Shown: in pieces, positions 8,497-17,326 of the stretch
Layout of the letters: every line of letters begins with the position of its first letter
Numbering within the stretch: the stretch's first letter is position 1
Origin: Bradyrhizobium sp. URHD0069
GTDB taxonomy: Bacteria; Pseudomonadota; Alphaproteobacteria; Rhizobiales; Xanthobacteraceae
Direction of reading: 5' to 3'
DNA: 64,000 nucleotides
NCBI RefSeq assembly: GCF_000701345.1
Contig: NZ_KL370775.1
Coordinates: 248,001-312,000 of the forward strand
Notes under the pieces: model-generated
Database searches by the model: none
Seen by the model: the letters and a program-made list of their open reading frames with translations, nothing else
What the model was told of the DNA's origin: nothing
Translations under genes and position numbers: made by a program

Positions 8497-9345
8497 ATGG
8501 ACCCAGCGACCAAAATGTCAGGTGTCGACCAATCGGGCGCGCGTCTGCGTCTCGTCTCTGACCGCGCTGCCGGCGGCACGCCGGGGATTCAACTTTCCGG
8601 CGTGTCGAAAACCTATCGGTCGCGCGACGGCGACGTGCCGTCGCTGCGGCCGCTGGACTTCCATATCAACGCGGGCGAGTTCTTCGTCGTGGTCGGCCCC
8701 TCCGGCTGCGGCAAGTCCACGCTGTTGAAAATGATTTCCGGGCTCTTAGCGCCCTCAAGCGGTGAGATATTTGTCGAGGGCGAAGCGGTGACCAGACCGC
8801 ACGGCAATGTCGGCATCGTGTTTCAGAACTCGCTGCTGCTCCCATGGCGCAACATACTTGCCAATGTGATGCTGCCGATCGATATGAAACGGCTGCCGCG
8901 CGACGAATATCTGCCGCGCGCGATGGAGCTGTTGAAGCTGGTCGGGCTCGAGAGCTTTGAGAAGAAGCTGCCCTGGCAACTGTCCGGCGGCATGCAGCAG
9001 CGGGCGTCGATCTGCCGGGCATTGGTGCATGATCCCAAGATCATGCTGATGGATGAGCCGTTCGGCGCGCTCGACGCCATGACGCGTGAGCGCATGAATG
9101 TCGAGCTGATGCGCATTCAGCGTGAAACCGGCAAAACCGTGCTGCTGATCACGCATTCGATTCCGGAAGCCGTGTTCCTGGCCGATCGCGTGCTGGTCAT
9201 GACCGAGCGGCCCGGTGCCATCGCCGCGATCTATGACGTGCCGCTGCGGCGTCCGCGTTCGCTCGACGCCATGGCGGAGCCCGCCTTCACCGAACTGGTG
9301 CAGCGCATCCGCAAGCATTTCTTTACCCAAAGCGCGCTGGATTGA
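8497..9345 (+). CDS. ABC transporter ATP-binding protein (nitrate/sulfonate type)
   Basis: A 282-residue ATPase that powers the importer. Visible motifs in order are Walker A GPSGCGKST (residues 67-75), Q-loop IVFQNSLLLPW, signature LSGGMQQR, Walker B IMLMDEPFGALD and the switch His in LLITHSIPEA. This is the pattern of the SsuB/TauB/NrtD branch. About 30 residues precede the core fold, slightly longer than usual; the start ATG is weakly supported and an internal ATG (codon 7) is possible. It is followed closely by the enolase-superfamily gene. Confidence 0.92.
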   Translation: MDPATKMSGVDQSGARLRLVSDRAAGGTPGIQLSGVSKTYRSRDGDVPSLRPLDFHINAGEFFVVVGPSGCGKSTLLKMISGLLAPSSGEIFVEGEAVTRPHGNVGIVFQNSLLLPWRNILANVMLPIDMKRLPRDEYLPRAMELLKLVGLESFEKKLPWQLSGGMQQRASICRALVHDPKIMLMDEPFGALDAMTRERMNVELMRIQRETGKTVLLITHSIPEAVFLADRVLVMTERPGAIAAIYDVPLRRPRSLDAMAEPAFTELVQRIRKHFFTQSALD

Positions 9346-9356
9346 GGCAAGACACC

Positions 9357-10760
9357 ATGCCGCCACGTCTAGCCGTGCGGGATATTTCATTGTTCGAGCG
9401 GCCCGTTCCGTTCGCAAAACCGTTCCGGTTCGGCTCGGTGGTGATCAACGCCTCGGCGCAGGCCTTCGTGCGCGCCGAGATCGAGGTCGAGGGCAAGGGC
9501 ATTTCGGTCGGCGCCAGCGCGGAGCTGATGGCGTCGAAATGGTTCGACAAGCGCGCGCATCTGACGCCGCCGCAGACCGTCGAGGAATTACGCCGCTCGC
9601 TGACGATCGCGCGCGAACTTTATCTGGCGCGTTCCAGCTTCGACACGGCCTTCGGGAGCCACGCTGCCGTCATCGCCGCGCAGGTCGAGGCCTGCGCGAA
9701 ACAGGATATCCCGCCGCTCGCCGCCGCCTTTGGGCCGGCTGAGATCGACAAGGCCATCCTGGATGCGCTGCTGCGGGCCGTGGGCGCGAATTTCTTCGAC
9801 GGCATGGCGCAAAATGTCGCCGGGATGGACGCGCGCCTGTCGACTGATTTGCGCGATGATGACATCACGCAGTTTCTGAACCAGCGCCGGCGGCTCGAAC
9901 GCGTCGCGATCCGGCACACCGTCGGGCTCGACGATCAGGTCGAGGGTGAGGGGGGCGTCGCCGACGCCAGGGAGAATAGCGGTGCCCGCTATTTCAAGCT
10001 CAAGCTCAACGGCGATCCCGAGGCGGATGCCGCGCGCCTGATTCGCATCGGGAAAGAACTCGCCACACTGCCGCATGACTATAGCGTCACGCTCGACGCC
10101 AACGAGCAATATGCCGATCTCGCTGCCTTAAGTACGCTGACTGATCGCCTCGACCGCGACAGCGCACTACAGCCGATTGCGGCAAAACTGCTGTACATCG
10201 AGCAACCGATGCCGCGCGATATCTTCAGGCAATCGCCGCTCGGCGCGCTTGCCCGCCGCGACTTTATCATTGACGAAGCCGACGACTCCTATGATGCGTT
10301 CCCGATGGCCCGCGCGCTCGGCTATCGCGGCATCTCCTCCAAGTCATGCAAGGGGATATACAAGTCGATCGTCAATGCAACGCGCGCCGCCACATGGAGC
10401 GCGGAGAGCGAGAAATTCTTTATCACCGGCGAGGACCTGACCTGTCAGGCCGGACTTGCCGTGCAGCAAGACCTGGCGCTTGGCGCCCTTATCGGCGTCA
10501 CCCATGCCGAGCGCAACGGCCACCACTATGTCGATGGCTTTGGCGAGGCGCCGGCCGCCGAGGCGCAGGCTTATCTCGCAGCGCATCCCGATCTCTACGT
10601 CAGCGACAAGAACAACATCCGGCTGTTCATTCACGAGGGCGATCTGCTGACCGGATCGCTCAAAGCGCCGGGGTTTGCAACAAGCGTGCATCCGGACTGG
10701 TCGGCGTTGTCGCCGCTCGAGGAACCAAAAACAAAAATCCTGCAGGAGCAAACGATATGA
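9357..10760 (+). CDS. Enolase-superfamily (mandelate racemase/muconate lactonizing) enzyme
   Basis: A 467-residue member of the enolase superfamily. Candidate catalytic groups are KLK (Lys214/Lys216), metal ligands Asp247 in LDANE, Glu282 in IEQP and Asp306/Glu307 in IIDEAD, and a sixth-strand Lys329 in SSKSCKG. That Lys/Lys plus Asp/Glu/Asp arrangement resembles the muconate lactonizing/dipeptide epimerase subgroup rather than sugar-acid dehydratases with a His-Asp dyad. It would form an enolate by proton abstraction alpha to a carboxylate. I chose ATG 9357 with GAGG upstream instead of the TTG at 9342. The stop overlaps the next ATG (ATGA). At 467 residues it is longer than most members. 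Confidence 0.85.
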   Translation: MPPRLAVRDISLFERPVPFAKPFRFGSVVINASAQAFVRAEIEVEGKGISVGASAELMASKWFDKRAHLTPPQTVEELRRSLTIARELYLARSSFDTAFGSHAAVIAAQVEACAKQDIPPLAAAFGPAEIDKAILDALLRAVGANFFDGMAQNVAGMDARLSTDLRDDDITQFLNQRRRLERVAIRHTVGLDDQVEGEGGVADARENSGARYFKLKLNGDPEADAARLIRIGKELATLPHDYSVTLDANEQYADLAALSTLTDRLDRDSALQPIAAKLLYIEQPMPRDIFRQSPLGALARRDFIIDEADDSYDAFPMARALGYRGISSKSCKGIYKSIVNATRAATWSAESEKFFITGEDLTCQAGLAVQQDLALGALIGVTHAERNGHHYVDGFGEAPAAEAQAYLAAHPDLYVSDKNNIRLFIHEGDLLTGSLKAPGFATSVHPDWSALSPLEEPKTKILQEQTI

Positions 10761-11908
10761 CGACGCAACGCCTTGGCGTGATCATGAACGGTGTCACCGG
10801 CCGCATGGGGCTCAACCAGCATCTGATCCGCTCCATCATCGCGATCCGCGATTCCGGCGGCGTGCTGCTACGCAATGGCGACCGCATGCTGCCGGATCCG
10901 ATCCTGGTCGGCCGCGATGCCGACAAGGTCGAGCGTCTTGCCAAACGGTTCAATGTGGCGCGTTGGACCACCGAGCTTGACAAGGCGCTCACCGAGAAGA
11001 GCGATACGATCTTCTTCGATGCCGCGACCACGCAGGCGCGTCCGTCGCTGCTGACCAAAGCGATCAACGCCGGCAAACACGTCTATTGCGAAAAGCCGAT
11101 CGCGACCAATCTCGAGGAGGCGGTGGCGGTCGTCAGGCTTGCCAATGCCAAAGGCGTCAAGCATGGCACGGTGCAGGACAAGCTATTCCTGCCGGGCTTG
11201 AAGAAGCTGGCGTTCCTGCGCGATTCTGGCTTCTTCGGCCGCATGCTGTCGGTGCGCGGCGAATTCGGATATTGGGTATTCGAGGGCGACTGGCAGGAAG
11301 CGCAGCGACCGTCATGGAATTATCGCAGCGAGGACGGCGGCGGCATCATTCTCGACATGGTCTGCCACTGGCGCTACGTGCTCGACAATCTGTTCGGCGA
11401 AGTCGAAAGCGTTAGCTGCCTCGGAACCACGGATATTCCGGCGCGTTGGGACGAGAAGGGCAAGCAATACGAGGCGACGGCGGATGATTCCGCCTACGTG
11501 ACCTTCAGGCTCAAGGGCGGCGTGATCGCGCACATCAATATGTCCTGGGTGACGCGGGTTTATCGCGACGATCTCGTGACCTTCCAGGTCGACGGCACCC
11601 ACGGCTCGGCGGTGGCGGGGCTCAGCGATTGCGTGATTCAGGCCCGCCAGGCGACGCCACGGCCGGTGTGGAATCCCGACGAGAAGCGCACGCACGATTT
11701 TTATGCCGACTGGCAGACGCTGCCGGAGAACACCGTCTACGACAACGGTTTCAAGGAGCAGTGGGAAATGTTCATTCGCCACGTCTGCGAGGACGCGCCG
11801 TATAAATACACGCTGCTGGAGGGCGCCAAGGGGGTGCAGCTAGCGGAATGCGCGCTGCAAAGCTGGCGCGAGCGGCGCTGGATCGACGTCGCTCCGATCA
11901 AGGTGTGA
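10757..11908 (+). CDS. Gfo/Idh/MocA family oxidoreductase
   Basis: A 383-residue NAD(P)-dependent dehydrogenase. The N-terminal Rossmann fold begins LGVIMNGVTGRMG and the family hallmark EKP (residues 112-114 in YCEKPIATN) is present, with GGGIILDMVCHW supplying the usual downstream Asp and His active-site region. Members oxidise or reduce hydroxyls of sugars, inositols and their acids. The ATG overlaps the preceding stop by four bases, indicating tight coupling with the enolase-superfamily enzyme. A longer open frame upstream is only shadow coding within that gene. In this operon it probably performs the oxidation step of the pathway; the substrate is unidentified. Confidence 0.9.
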   Translation: MTTQRLGVIMNGVTGRMGLNQHLIRSIIAIRDSGGVLLRNGDRMLPDPILVGRDADKVERLAKRFNVARWTTELDKALTEKSDTIFFDAATTQARPSLLTKAINAGKHVYCEKPIATNLEEAVAVVRLANAKGVKHGTVQDKLFLPGLKKLAFLRDSGFFGRMLSVRGEFGYWVFEGDWQEAQRPSWNYRSEDGGGIILDMVCHWRYVLDNLFGEVESVSCLGTTDIPARWDEKGKQYEATADDSAYVTFRLKGGVIAHINMSWVTRVYRDDLVTFQVDGTHGSAVAGLSDCVIQARQATPRPVWNPDEKRTHDFYADWQTLPENTVYDNGFKEQWEMFIRHVCEDAPYKYTLLEGAKGVQLAECALQSWRERRWIDVAPIKV

Positions 11909-11920
11909 GGAGTCAGGACC

Positions 11921-13114
11921 ATGAACAAGCCGGTTTTTCCCGTCTCGTCGCTGTCGCTGAAGTTGCCGAAGGCTGATCGCGGTATCGAGACCTATCGCCT
12001 CGCGGCATCGCGGACGTTTCCGTCGAAGCTCGAGGGCATGCTGAATCGCGTGGCGTTTTCCGCAGCCCATGTGGTGGCCGATCCGCTCGCCGACGTCGAT
12101 CCATGGCTTGCCGCTGCTATCGACTGGGACAGGACGATTGCATTTCGCGAGCACGTCTGGGACCTCGGCCTGGGCGTCGCGGAGGCAATGGATACTGCGC
12201 AACGTGGCATGGGCCTGGACTGGCCGACTTCGCTGGAACTGATCCAGCGCTCGGTCAAGGCGGCGAAGGCGAGGGGCAATGCGCTGGTGTTTTCCGGCGC
12301 CGGCACCGATCATTTAGCTCCGGAGGAAGCCAAAAACCTCGACGACGTGATCCGTGCCTATGAGGAGCAGATCGCGGCGGTCGAAAAGGCCGGCGGGCGG
12401 ATTATTTTGATGGCCTCGCGGGCGCTGGCACGGATCGGTCGCAACCGCGACGACTATGCCAAAGTTTACGATCGCGTGCTGTCGCAGGTGCGCGAGCCCG
12501 TCATCATCCACTGGCTCGGCGACATGTTCGATCCGGCGCTGGCGAACTACTGGGGCAGCGCAAATCTCGACGAAGCGATGGATGTCGCGGTCGGGGTCAT
12601 CAATGCCAACGCCGCCAAAGTCGACGGCGTCAAGGTTTCGCTGCTCGACAAGCAGCGTGAGATCGATATGCGCCGCCGCCTCGATGAGAACGTCAACATG
12701 TATACCGGCGACGATTTCAATTATGCCGAACTGATCGCCGGCGACAGCCAAGGCTTTTCCCATGCGCTGCTCGGCATTTTCGATGCCATCGCGCCGGCGG
12801 CGTCCTATGCGCTGTCACGGCTCGCAGCCGGCGACGCGGCCGGTTTCCATGACGTGTTGGGGCCGACGGTGCCGCTGTCGCGTCATATATTCAAGGCGCC
12901 GACGAGGTTTTATAAGACCGGCATCGTGTTCATGGCCTATCTCAACGGTCATCAGGATCATTTCACCATGGTCGGCGGGCAGGAGAGCACGCGTTCGACC
13001 TTGCATCTCGCCGAACTGTTTCGCCTGGCGGACAAAGCGGGCTTGCTGGCCAATCCCGAGCTTGCCACGCGGCGCATGAAAGCCGTGCTTGCGCTGCGCG
13101 GCATTGAGGCGTGA
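11921..13114 (+). CDS. DUF993 dihydrodipicolinate synthase-family protein
   Basis: A 397-residue protein of the DUF993 family, which databases place near the class I aldolases of the DapA fold. Lys238 in VDGVKVSLLDK is a good candidate for the Schiff-base lysine on strand six. No characterised reaction is known to me for this family. In the operon it follows a dehydrogenase and precedes a TIM-barrel isomerase, which fits a retro-aldol or related C-C cleavage step. ATG 11921 has GAGGAGT upstream. The stop TGA shares its last base with the following ATG. Confidence 0.82.
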   Translation: MNKPVFPVSSLSLKLPKADRGIETYRLAASRTFPSKLEGMLNRVAFSAAHVVADPLADVDPWLAAAIDWDRTIAFREHVWDLGLGVAEAMDTAQRGMGLDWPTSLELIQRSVKAAKARGNALVFSGAGTDHLAPEEAKNLDDVIRAYEEQIAAVEKAGGRIILMASRALARIGRNRDDYAKVYDRVLSQVREPVIIHWLGDMFDPALANYWGSANLDEAMDVAVGVINANAAKVDGVKVSLLDKQREIDMRRRLDENVNMYTGDDFNYAELIAGDSQGFSHALLGIFDAIAPAASYALSRLAAGDAAGFHDVLGPTVPLSRHIFKAPTRFYKTGIVFMAYLNGHQDHFTMVGGQESTRSTLHLAELFRLADKAGLLANPELATRRMKAVLALRGIEA

Positions 13115-13977
13115 TGCGGGATTTCTCCGCCGATCATCGCTGGCTGTCGCTCAATACCGCAACCGTCCGCAAGCAGGGCGATCTCGCGCAAATTATCGAG
13201 GCCTGCGCGCGGCATGGCATCCGCGCCATCGATCCATGGCGCGACCAGGTCGCCGCCATTGGCCTCGACCGCGCGGTGCGTGCCGTGCGCGACGTCGGCC
13301 TCGAATTGTCGGGCTATTGCCGGGGCGGGATGTTTACCTCGGACGCGGCGCATCGGATCGAGGCGCGCGACGACAACCGCCGCGCCGTCGATGAGGCCAA
13401 GGCGCTGGGCGCGCCCTGCATCGTGCTGGTGGTTGGCGGGTTGCCGCAATATTCGCGGCCGGGAAGTGCGCCTTCAAAAAACATCCGGGAGGCGCGGACG
13501 CAGGTTGAGGACGCCATCGCCGAAATGATGGAGTATGCGCGAGCCGCACAGATGCCGTTGGCGATCGAGCCGTTGCATCCGGCCTACGCCGCCGATCGCG
13601 CCTGCGTGAACACGACCAGGCAGGCGCTCGACATTTGCGACAGCCTTGATCCCACGCGCACCGGCGCTCTGGGCGTCGCGCTCGACGTCTATCACATCTG
13701 GTGGGACCCGGAATTGCTGCCGCAGATTGCGCGCGCCGGAAAAGATCGCTTGCTGGCGTTTCATGTCTGCGACTGGCTGGTGCCGACTAAGGACATCCTC
13801 AACGATCGGGGTATGATGGGCGACGGGGTGATCGACATCAAATCGGTGCGCAGCGCGGTGGAAGCGCAAGGTTTTGCCGGTTATGCCGAGATCGAGATTT
13901 TTTCCAACGACTGGTGGGAGAAGCCGATGCATAAGGTCTTGCAGGCCTGCATCGAGCGGCATCGGTCGGTGGTTTAG
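13114..13977 (+). CDS. Sugar phosphate isomerase/epimerase (xylose isomerase-like TIM barrel)
   Basis: A 287-residue AP endonuclease 2/xylose isomerase-like barrel. Probable divalent-metal ligands are Glu152 (IEPLHP), Asp191 (LDVYH), His217 (AFHVCDW) and Glu259 or Glu261 (AEIEIFS). Such proteins isomerise or epimerise keto sugars and inositol derivatives, or act as dehydratases or lyases on keto intermediates. The ATG overlaps the DUF993 stop by one base (TGATG); a GTG one codon earlier is possible. It is the last gene of the operon. About 130 bases without a gene follow, and I see no clear terminator there. Confidence 0.87.
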   Translation: MRDFSADHRWLSLNTATVRKQGDLAQIIEACARHGIRAIDPWRDQVAAIGLDRAVRAVRDVGLELSGYCRGGMFTSDAAHRIEARDDNRRAVDEAKALGAPCIVLVVGGLPQYSRPGSAPSKNIREARTQVEDAIAEMMEYARAAQMPLAIEPLHPAYAADRACVNTTRQALDICDSLDPTRTGALGVALDVYHIWWDPELLPQIARAGKDRLLAFHVCDWLVPTKDILNDRGMMGDGVIDIKSVRSAVEAQGFAGYAEIEIFSNDWWEKPMHKVLQACIERHRSVV

Positions 13978-14107
13978 GGCGAGCATTAATGCGGATGCTC
14001 GCTTCGAAGCGCATTGCGGCAGAACCACCACGTTCAAAGAATGCCCCCGAGGGGTACGATCCTTCAGAGGGCTGCCTTCATGGACGCTCTGCGTCAGATA
14101 AGAACTA

Positions 14108-14623
14108 CTAGTTCTTCAAATAGCCAACGTAATAGATGCCGATCACGTTGCTGCTTGCATCGCGGATTGGTTCATAGCCAGTCACGTAACCCAGGATGTC
14201 GGCCTCTCCGAAATAGCTTTCGCCCTTCGCAATAGCCGCCATGGCTTTCCCCTTTGGGTCGAGAACGGTGCCTATCGCCCGCGACCCGTCATCCTTCTTA
14301 ACGTTGGTTGCCACGCGGACGAACTCGTCGCCGCTCTTGACAAAGATCGTGGCCGTCCCACCCACTTCCTTCTGAACCTCGTCAACCAGCACGAAGTTGC
14401 TATTCATCTTGACCGCCCCAAAATGTAAGGCGGGGAGAGTCTTGCCGGCGACAGCCTCCTCCCCGTTGACACTGGGTGCACCCAGCTTCGCGGCCTTCGA
14501 CTTGAGAAGTTGCATCGCGGCCTGGACATCCTCTGCAGGTCCGGCGAGCACTCGTGCGGGGACTTGAATCAAAAAATCGGCAGTGAAGGCCAGCAGCAAC
14601 AGTGCGAGCATGGACTTCTTCAT
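14108..14623 (-). CDS. Secreted single-Cache-domain protein
   Basis: A 171-residue protein with an N-terminal signal peptide (MKKSMLALLLLAFTADF..., ending near ARVLAG). The remainder reads as one small Cache-type sensory fold, with GGTATIFVKSGDEFVRVATNVKKDDG, the GTVLDPKGKAMAAIAKGESYFGEADILG segment and the closing GYEPIRDASSNVIGIYYVGY strands. Cache domains usually form the periplasmic ligand-binding part of chemoreceptors and histidine kinases; here there is no membrane anchor or signalling domain, so it is probably a free periplasmic ligand binder. Downstream of a P450 gene on the same strand, but 168 bases away. Confidence 0.82.
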   Translation of the reverse strand: MKKSMLALLLLAFTADFLIQVPARVLAGPAEDVQAAMQLLKSKAAKLGAPSVNGEEAVAGKTLPALHFGAVKMNSNFVLVDEVQKEVGGTATIFVKSGDEFVRVATNVKKDDGSRAIGTVLDPKGKAMAAIAKGESYFGEADILGYVTGYEPIRDASSNVIGIYYVGYLKN

Positions 14624-14791
14624 GGTTACCTCCCATTGGCCTCACAGCATCTCGATGCGAAGACTATCGGGCGAGGAGGCCCATTGTGGCGATTGTTGAA
14701 GCTCGGTAAGTGGACGCCCCTTTTCTCGTGCTTGTCAACGATTGTCGGTCGGTCAGGGGTGCTGCCGTGTTGATGTGATTCGTCCACAGCC

Positions 14792-16012
14792 CTAACTGAT
14801 CGCGCACCGCACGCTCAAAAATCCGCGAAACCGGACGCGGCCGCCTCGCCGCGGCGGACCGCGCAGCGCATAATTTGGAAACCGCGCGAGGAATCGCGAA
14901 ATCGCAATCGCGCCTTCGAGCCGCGCCAGCGCCATCCCGGCGCATTGATGCGCGCCGGTGGCGAAAGCGAGGTGGCGGTTCGGCGTGCGGCCGATGTCGA
15001 GCTTCTCCGGATCGGCAAATTGCTGGGGGTCGCGGTTCGCCGCGCCGATGCACAGCGTCACCGGTGTGCCCGCTGATATCGTGACGCCGCCGAGCTCGAC
15101 GCGCTCCGTCGTCATGCGGTTGCCGAGCTGGTTCGAGCTTTCGAATCGCAGAATTTCCTCGACCGCGGTCTTGATCAGATCTGGATTTTCGATCAGCCGC
15201 TTTTTCTCGCCGGGATTTTCTGACAACGCCACCAGCCCGTTGCCGATCAGATTGGTGGTGGTCTCATGTCCGGCGTTGAGCAGGAAGATGCAATTGTGCA
15301 GCAATTCCTTTTCGGTCAATCGCTCGCCGTTATCCTCGCCCTCGATGAGGCGTGTCAGCACGTCGCGTTCGGGATTGCCGGGTTTGGCGCGTCGCCGCTC
15401 GACCAGGATTTCCAGGTAGGCGAGGAAATCCTTCACCGCCTTGTTGCCGTGGGCAAAGACTTCCGGACCGATCACCGGTTCGAGCGCCCCCAGGATCGCA
15501 AGCGACCAGTCCCGTAGCGGTTCACGCTCCTCCATGGGCACGTCGAGCAGATTGCCGATCACCTGAACGGGAATAGCGGATGCAAAATCCCCGATCAGCT
15601 CAAAGCTGCCTTTCGCGGCAATGTCATCGAGCAGCCGATTCACCAGAGCGATCAGATCAGGCTCCATCTCCGCGATCGCGCGCGGCGACAGCGCGCCCAT
15701 AATCAGCCGCCGCACCCGGGTATGCGCCGGCGGATCGTTGAAGACGAGGCTGGTGGTGTGATGCTCGTAAAGCAGGGAATCACCGTACTTCGGCGCGAAC
15801 TCTCGTCGCTTGTCGGAGCTGAAGAGCTTCGTATTCTTGTAGGCGCTGACAAGATCGTCATAGCGCGTCAGAAAGTAGGAGCCGTTGGGCAATAGCTTGA
15901 CCGGCTCATGCTCCCGCAGCGTACGATAGGTCGGGTAGGGGTCGGCATAGAATTCCGGCGTCAGTTTCTCGATGTCGAAACTTGCCGCCAGCTCTCGCGC
16001 GTTCGCATTCAT
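14792..16012 (-). CDS. Cytochrome P450
   Basis: A 406-residue soluble class I bacterial P450. The I-helix oxygen-activation motif AGHETTT, the K-helix EEILRF (ExxR) and the heme-binding segment FATGAHQCAGMALAR with Cys357 are intact. It needs an external ferredoxin and reductase, and none is adjacent. The open frame runs about 220 codons further upstream, but that extension is antisense to the divergent TPP-enzyme gene; ATG 16012 gives a normal P450 N-terminus. It diverges from the two-subunit decarboxylase across a 108-base promoter region, suggesting joint regulation. The substrate is not deducible. Confidence 0.92.
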   Translation of the reverse strand: MNANARELAASFDIEKLTPEFYADPYPTYRTLREHEPVKLLPNGSYFLTRYDDLVSAYKNTKLFSSDKRREFAPKYGDSLLYEHHTTSLVFNDPPAHTRVRRLIMGALSPRAIAEMEPDLIALVNRLLDDIAAKGSFELIGDFASAIPVQVIGNLLDVPMEEREPLRDWSLAILGALEPVIGPEVFAHGNKAVKDFLAYLEILVERRRAKPGNPERDVLTRLIEGEDNGERLTEKELLHNCIFLLNAGHETTTNLIGNGLVALSENPGEKKRLIENPDLIKTAVEEILRFESSNQLGNRMTTERVELGGVTISAGTPVTLCIGAANRDPQQFADPEKLDIGRTPNRHLAFATGAHQCAGMALARLEGAIAISRFLARFPNYALRGPPRRGGRVRFRGFLSVRCAIS

Positions 16013-16120
16013 GCTGCCATACTCTTTGGTGCAGACCGATATGCTGTTTTTTCTCTTCCGAAAAGTGTGGCTCTGTCTACAGTCCCACCCCGAAATGCAG
16101 TCTCGGCTAGCCGACTGGAA

Positions 16121-16672
16121 ATGACTATGCACGCCCGCACTGAAGCTCCTTCCGAAACCAGTCCCTCTTGGCCGGAGGATATCTTTGCGATTTTGCAGCG
16201 CTTCGATGTCCGCCAGGTGCCTTATGTGCCGGATGCCGGCCATTCGCAGCTGATCGAACGCGTGCTGGGCGCCTCCTCGATGCGCGCGGTCCCGCTGACG
16301 ACGGAAGAAGAAGGCGTGGCGCTCCTGGCCGGCGCCTGGGCCGGTGGCCAGCGGGGCGTGCTGCTGATGCAGTCCAGCGGGGTCGGCAATTGCGTGAACA
16401 TGCTGTCGCTGGCCCAGATCTTCCGCTTTCCGTTCCTGACGCTGGTCACGATGCGCGGCGAATGGGGTGAATTCAATCCCTGGCAGGTGCCGATGGGGTC
16501 GAGCACGGCGGGCGTATTTGAACTGTCCGGCATCAAGGTATTGCGGGCTAATCATCCGGAAGAGGTACGCGAGGTCGTCGAGGCCGCGGCGGGGCAGGCT
16601 TACAATGCCTGCACGCCAACCGCCGTTCTCTTGTCGCAGCGCCTGATCGGCGCCAAGGTTTTCACCAAATGA
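16121..16672 (+). CDS. TPP-dependent decarboxylase, pyrimidine-binding subunit
   Basis: This 183-residue protein corresponds to the N-terminal (PYR) domain of thiamine-pyrophosphate enzymes. TTEEEGVALLAGAWAGGQRGVLLMQSSGVGN holds the conserved Glu (EEE) that protonates the TPP aminopyrimidine, followed by a region resembling phosphonopyruvate/sulfopyruvate decarboxylase alpha subunits. It pairs with the next gene, whose ATG overlaps its stop. ATG 16121 (or 16127) is chosen because the upstream open frame lies in the divergent P450. The substrate is probably a 2-oxo acid; sulfo-, phosphono- or aryl-pyruvates are possibilities I cannot separate. Confidence 0.85.
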   Translation: MTMHARTEAPSETSPSWPEDIFAILQRFDVRQVPYVPDAGHSQLIERVLGASSMRAVPLTTEEEGVALLAGAWAGGQRGVLLMQSSGVGNCVNMLSLAQIFRFPFLTLVTMRGEWGEFNPWQVPMGSSTAGVFELSGIKVLRANHPEEVREVVEAAAGQAYNACTPTAVLLSQRLIGAKVFTK

Positions 16673-17259
16673 GCAAAGCAAACCTTCTGGAACGGCGCAG
16701 CGTCGTCGGCAGCCTTTTGGCGGAGCGCAAGGAGGCCGTCGTGGTCGGCGGGCTCGGCGCCTCGACCTACGATATCGCCGCCGCCGGCGATCATGATCGC
16801 AACTTCTATCTTTGGGGCGCCATGGGCGGCGCCGTCATGATCGGATTAGGCCTTGCGCTGGCGCAGCCTGATCTGCCGGTGGTGGTGATAACGGGCGATG
16901 GCGAAATGCTGATGGGAATGGGCAGTCTGGCGACCGTCGGCCTGCAAAAACCTGGGAATCTCACCATCGTGGTGCTTGATAATGAGGTCTACGGCGAGAC
17001 CGGTGGGCAGGCGAGCCACACGGCGGGTACCGCCGATCTCGTCGGTATCGCCCGGGCCTGCGGGATTGCCGACGCCCGCGCGATTGCGACGATGACTGAT
17101 ATCGAAGGCTTTGCGCGGTCCATGCAGGACGTCTCAAGCGGGCCGCGCTTTGCCAGCATCAAGATCGCCAGCGCGAATCTCGAGCGCGTACTTTCCAGCC
17201 GCGACGGCACCTACATCGTGACCCGCATCCGCGGTGCCCTCGGGTTCGGTCCGATCTAA
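16669..17259 (+). CDS. TPP-dependent decarboxylase, PP-binding subunit
   Basis: This 196-residue protein is the C-terminal (PP) domain of a split TPP enzyme. The diphosphate/Mg motif spans GDGEMLMGMGSLATVGLQ (about residues 77-94) through NLTIVVLDNEVYGETGGQ, containing GDG and the downstream Asn. An overlap of ATGA with the preceding subunit and complementary domain content make a two-gene alpha/beta decarboxylase, as in ComDE-type sulfopyruvate decarboxylases. A cytosolic dimer or tetramer is expected. The next gene, a TetR regulator, begins after 67 bases and has its own promoter. Confidence 0.87.
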   Translation: MSKANLLERRSVVGSLLAERKEAVVVGGLGASTYDIAAAGDHDRNFYLWGAMGGAVMIGLGLALAQPDLPVVVITGDGEMLMGMGSLATVGLQKPGNLTIVVLDNEVYGETGGQASHTAGTADLVGIARACGIADARAIATMTDIEGFARSMQDVSSGPRFASIKIASANLERVLSSRDGTYIVTRIRGALGFGPI

Positions 17260-17290
17260 ACCCACAGGCCGGGTGCGTCGCAACAACGCC

Positions 17291-17322
17291 TTGACATTGT
17301 GCGAAGGTGAGTGCTTACTCAC
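17291..17322 (+). promoter_or_regulatory. Promoter and operator of the tetR-MFP-RND operon
   Basis: A perfect -35 hexamer TTGACA (17291-17296) is followed after 17 bases by CTTACT as a weak -10. The perfect inverted repeat GTGAGTGCTTACTCAC (17307-17322) covers this -10. Such a repeat immediately upstream of a TetR gene is the typical autorepression operator. The predicted transcription start would lie at or beside ATG 17327, so the transcript may be leaderless or use ATG 17342. Confidence 0.6.
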
Positions 17323-17326
17323 AAAG

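Noticed and set aside
10346..10756. A longer start for the Gfo/Idh/MocA oxidoreductase
   Set aside because: The added sequence overlaps the enolase-superfamily gene in another frame; ATGA coupling at 10757 gives the standard Rossmann start.
16013..16681. An N-terminal extension of the P450 to 629 residues
   Set aside because: The extra residues are antisense to the TPP-enzyme subunit and promoter; the normal P450 N-terminus starts at 16012.
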